From Flavobacterium covae (GTDB taxonomy: Bacteria; Bacteroidota; Bacteroidia; Flavobacteriales; Flavobacteriaceae), in contig CP067379.1 of the NCBI GenBank assembly GCA_019565575.1, positions 1,116,001 to 1,180,000 on the forward strand: a DNA stretch of 64,000 nucleotides. Direction: 5' to 3'. Made by a program: the position numbers and the translations under genes. Numbering within the stretch: position 1 is the stretch's first letter; each line of letters opens with the position of its first letter. The notes under the pieces are model-generated. The model was not told where the DNA came from, did no database searches, and worked only from the letters and a program-made list of their open reading frames with translations. Below, piece after piece: positions 62,136 to 64,000 of the stretch.

Positions 62136-63000
62136 ATTTCTTACTCGCCAAGTATACTCCACTTAATATAATTCCTGTACCAACTAATTGCATAATATTT
62201 AAATCCTCACCATCTACTAGCCCCCAACCTAATGCTACAATAGGAATAAAATATGTTACAGATGAAGCAAATAATGGAGAAGATATTTGAATGAGTTGAT
62301 AATATAAAATATTAGCAATACCTGTTCCTATCATTCCTAGTATTAATATAAATAAAGTTGATCGTATAGTTTCAGGTTGCGTGATAACTTCTCCATACCC
62401 ATTATAAAATAAAATAAGAAGAGCAGGAACTAACATTATTGTAAAATTTCCAGTAGAAATACTTAATGGGCTAACATCAGGTAAGTATTTCTTTATTAAA
62501 TTTATATTTAAAGCATAGCAAACAGTTGCAATAACCACTAATAAAACACAAAAATAATGTGTTTCACCATTGATTTCCTTTCCAAAATAAACTAAAAAAA
62601 GACATCCTATAAGTCCTAATAATATTCCGATAATCTGGTTTCTAATACAACTGAAACCAAAAGCCAATACACCTATTAATAAGGTATAAAGAGGAGTCAA
62701 TGAATTGAGTATCCCACTCATAGAGCTTTTTATACCAGTTTGAGCATAAGCAAAAAGAAATACAGGCAAACCATTTCCAAATAAAGAGGTTAAGGCTACA
62801 TATTTCCACTTATAAGAAGGTATTTTAAAAAGAGATTTAAATCCTACAATTATTAAAAAGCTAAAAGCAAAAATAAGCCGTAAAGCCCCTAACTGAAAAG
62901 GATTAAGTCCAACTAATCCTCTTTTCATTAAAATAAACGAACTACCCCAAATCAGAGATAATAAAAACAAAAGGAACCATTTGTTGTTTTTGCTCGGCAT
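62134..63000 (-). CDS. EamA/RhaT (DMT-family) transporter
   Basis: Ten hydrophobic helices in two EamA halves (SLIWGSSFILMKRGLVGLNP, and GLIGCLFLVYFG in the second half). Exports metabolites in known members; substrate unknown. The start at 63000 (MPSKNNKWFLLF) is preferred to the 20-residue longer form because homology begins there. Confidence 0.85.
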   Translation of the reverse strand: MPSKNNKWFLLFLLSLIWGSSFILMKRGLVGLNPFQLGALRLIFAFSFLIIVGFKSLFKIPSYKWKYVALTSLFGNGLPVFLFAYAQTGIKSSMSGILNSLTPLYTLLIGVLAFGFSCIRNQIIGILLGLIGCLFLVYFGKEINGETHYFCVLLVVIATVCYALNINLIKKYLPDVSPLSISTGNFTIMLVPALLILFYNGYGEVITQPETIRSTLFILILGMIGTGIANILYYQLIQISSPLFASSVTYFIPIVALGWGLVDGEDLNIMQLVGTGIILSGVYLASKK

Positions 63001-63087
63001 AATGTATGTTTTTGAGGTCAAAATTCTATTAAATTTTTTAATTACACTATTGAAATACATATTTTTGTTTCTAATAATTTTAAAATA

Positions 63088-63417
63088 ATGATTATGAATA
63101 AAATAATTTGTGCAATAACTTTAGTAATTATGATGATCAGCTGTAAAAATGAGCGACAATCAGTAGATTCAAAAATTAAAAAAGAACTCGTTAAAACAGA
63201 AAAAATGACGGTAAAGATTAAAGGAATGACCTGTGCTATTGGATGTGCTAAAAGAATTGAAAATAAACTAAATGAATTAGAAGGAGTTCAAAAAGCGAAA
63301 GTTGATTTCAATTCAAAATTAGCAACTATTGAATATGATGGATCTATACATTCGAAAGAATCATTAGTTAAGTTTATTCAAGGTATTGCTGATGGTAAAA
63401 CATATAAAGTTGAGTAA
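63088..63417 (+). CDS. HMA-domain lipoprotein
   Basis: Lipoprotein signal (ITLVIMMISC) then one heavy-metal-associated domain with the motif MTCAIGCAKRIENKL, a CxxxC in place of the usual CxxC. It is likely a periplasmic or outer-membrane copper or other metal carrier. 109 residues; translation may begin at the second ATG. Confidence 0.85.
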   Translation: MIMNKIICAITLVIMMISCKNERQSVDSKIKKELVKTEKMTVKIKGMTCAIGCAKRIENKLNELEGVQKAKVDFNSKLATIEYDGSIHSKESLVKFIQGIADGKTYKVE

Positions 63418-63446
63418 AATAATGAATGAGCCTCTTAAAAATGAAT

Positions 63447-63478
63447 AAAAAACCAATTCTAAGTATTTGGTTTTTTTT
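63447..63478 (+). terminator. Terminator of the HMA lipoprotein gene
   Basis: A 10-bp stem, AAAAAACCAA/TTGGTTTTTT, with a T-run on the plus strand. Confidence 0.85.
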
Positions 63479-63550
63479 ATTTATTTCTGTTTATTTTTAT
63501 TGAGTTTGTTTGTTTTTAAGCTTTTGATTTGGTATTTTGTTATTTTTTGA

Positions 63551-63558
63551 TAGATTTG
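63551..63558 (+). promoter_or_regulatory. TAGATTTG -7 box before the final gene
   Basis: TAnnTTTG match followed by C, 16 bases ahead of the ATG at 63575. Confidence 0.5.
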
Positions 63559-63574
63559 CGAAAAAAATAATAAA

Positions 63575-64000
63575 ATGAGAAGAAAATTACTAAGCTTTAG
63601 TTTCTTTGCATTTTCATTTTTTGGTTTTGCCCAAGATGGTAATTTTATAACTATCAACGGTAATAGAATAAGTTCGAATGATGATTTTAAAAAATTGAAG
63701 TCAACTTATTCAAAAGAAAAAATGATTTCTGCAAGAAAAAAAAGTACAGAAGATCCAATTCTAATTGTACAATTTAAAAAACCTTTGAGTAAAAATGAGC
63801 AAAAAAGCTTATCGGAAAAAGGAATTAATGTATTGAGTTATTTCTCGGATAACGCCTATTATGCTAGATTAGCATCTGGTTTTTATGAGAAAAATATTAG
63901 CAATTCTAATATCAAAACAATTTTTGTAATCAAACCAGAATACAAAATTGCATCAGAGATTGTTAAGAATGATATTCCGAACTATGCTAAGGATGGAGAA
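63575..64000 (+). CDS. N-terminal part of a secreted protein, probably an S8-type protease
   Basis: Starts with a signal peptide (SFFAFSFFGFAQ). The next 120 residues have the look of a protease-inhibitor (I9-like) propeptide: DPILIVQFKKPLSKNEQKSL, NVLSYFSDNAYYARL. This fits the pro-regions of secreted subtilisin-like peptidases in this family. The catalytic domain would lie beyond the window, so the assignment is tentative. Confidence 0.6.
   Translation, partial: MRRKLLSFSFFAFSFFGFAQDGNFITINGNRISSNDDFKKLKSTYSKEKMISARKKSTEDPILIVQFKKPLSKNEQKSLSEKGINVLSYFSDNAYYARLASGFYEKNISNSNIKTIFVIKPEYKIASEIVKNDIPNYAKDGE

Noticed and set aside
1..64000. CRISPR arrays, tRNA and rRNA genes, retroelements or prophage
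   Set aside because: No regularly spaced repeats, no cloverleaf or rRNA-like sequence, no reverse transcriptase or phage structural genes were found on reading both strands.

Overview
The window is chromosomal DNA from a member of the Flavobacteriaceae, most likely Flavobacterium. The evidence is the strong AT bias, the absence of Shine-Dalgarno-like sites, promoters of the Bacteroidota TAnnTTTG type, several secreted proteins with type IX secretion (T9SS) C-terminal sorting domains, the gliding/T9SS lipoprotein gene sprE, and lineage-restricted families (DUF6909, DUF6341, DUF6427, DUF4254). A PL8 chondroitinase-like lyase next to a surface-polysaccharide locus would fit the F. columnare/F. 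psychrophilum type of organism, but the species is inference.

Layout. 0.07-9.0 kb: rseP, a secreted M1 peptidase, class I fumarase, a leucine-rich-repeat protein and a SCO1-like copper chaperone on the minus strand, then a secreted M13 peptidase. 9.2-13.4 kb: a DUF6909 protein and the PL8 lyase. 13.4-19.2 kb: a sugar/polysaccharide locus (rmlC, rmlD, UDP-xylose synthase, initiating sugar transferase, GT2, and a convergent CapK/PaaK-like adenylating enzyme). 19.3-22.4 kb: purD and an IS1182-type insertion sequence. 22.4-28.1 kb: DUF6341, DUF6427, upp, a GT90 enzyme, DUF4254, GT9 and a PaaE-type reductase. 28.3-29.9 kb: a secreted PIG-L deacetylase with a discoidin-like domain. 30.0-38.9 kb: sprE, bactofilin, then ATP synthase genes (atpZ-like, a small membrane protein, atpB-E-F-H-A-G). 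39.0-44.7 kb: ribE, pdxA, then DUF177-rpmF-fabH-accB-accC (start of fatty-acid synthesis). 45.0-52.9 kb: a C1 peptidase, three T9SS-tagged secreted proteins, and a beta-helix lipoprotein plus TonB-dependent receptor pair. 53.1-64.0 kb: a two-component system, a MORN protein, a MurG-like glycosyltransferase, trmB, a broken DUF2846-like gene, a LysE exporter, an alkyltransferase-like protein, mrp, a NifU-type scaffold, a YumC-like reductase, an EamA transporter, an HMA-domain lipoprotein and the start of a secreted protease-like gene.

The most striking property of the sequence is the number of frame breaks in housekeeping genes. They fall into two classes. About thirty are one-base changes in homopolymers, mostly losses in A/T runs. 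The other ten, in nine genes, are all the same non-homopolymer event: an extra C in CTTCA, giving CTTCCA (TGAAG to TGGAAG on the other strand). It occurs in both orientations relative to transcription, so it is not a translational frameshift signal. I read it as a systematic basecalling artefact, possibly the footprint of a modified base at CTGAAG-like sites. Genes below are therefore given as the reconstructed full-length unit, with the break positions noted.

A second structural theme is a family of terminal inverted repeats of the form GAGGCTGTYC(W)AAAA. It bounds the IS1182 element and two short non-coding elements (126 and 144 bp) that look like MITEs.
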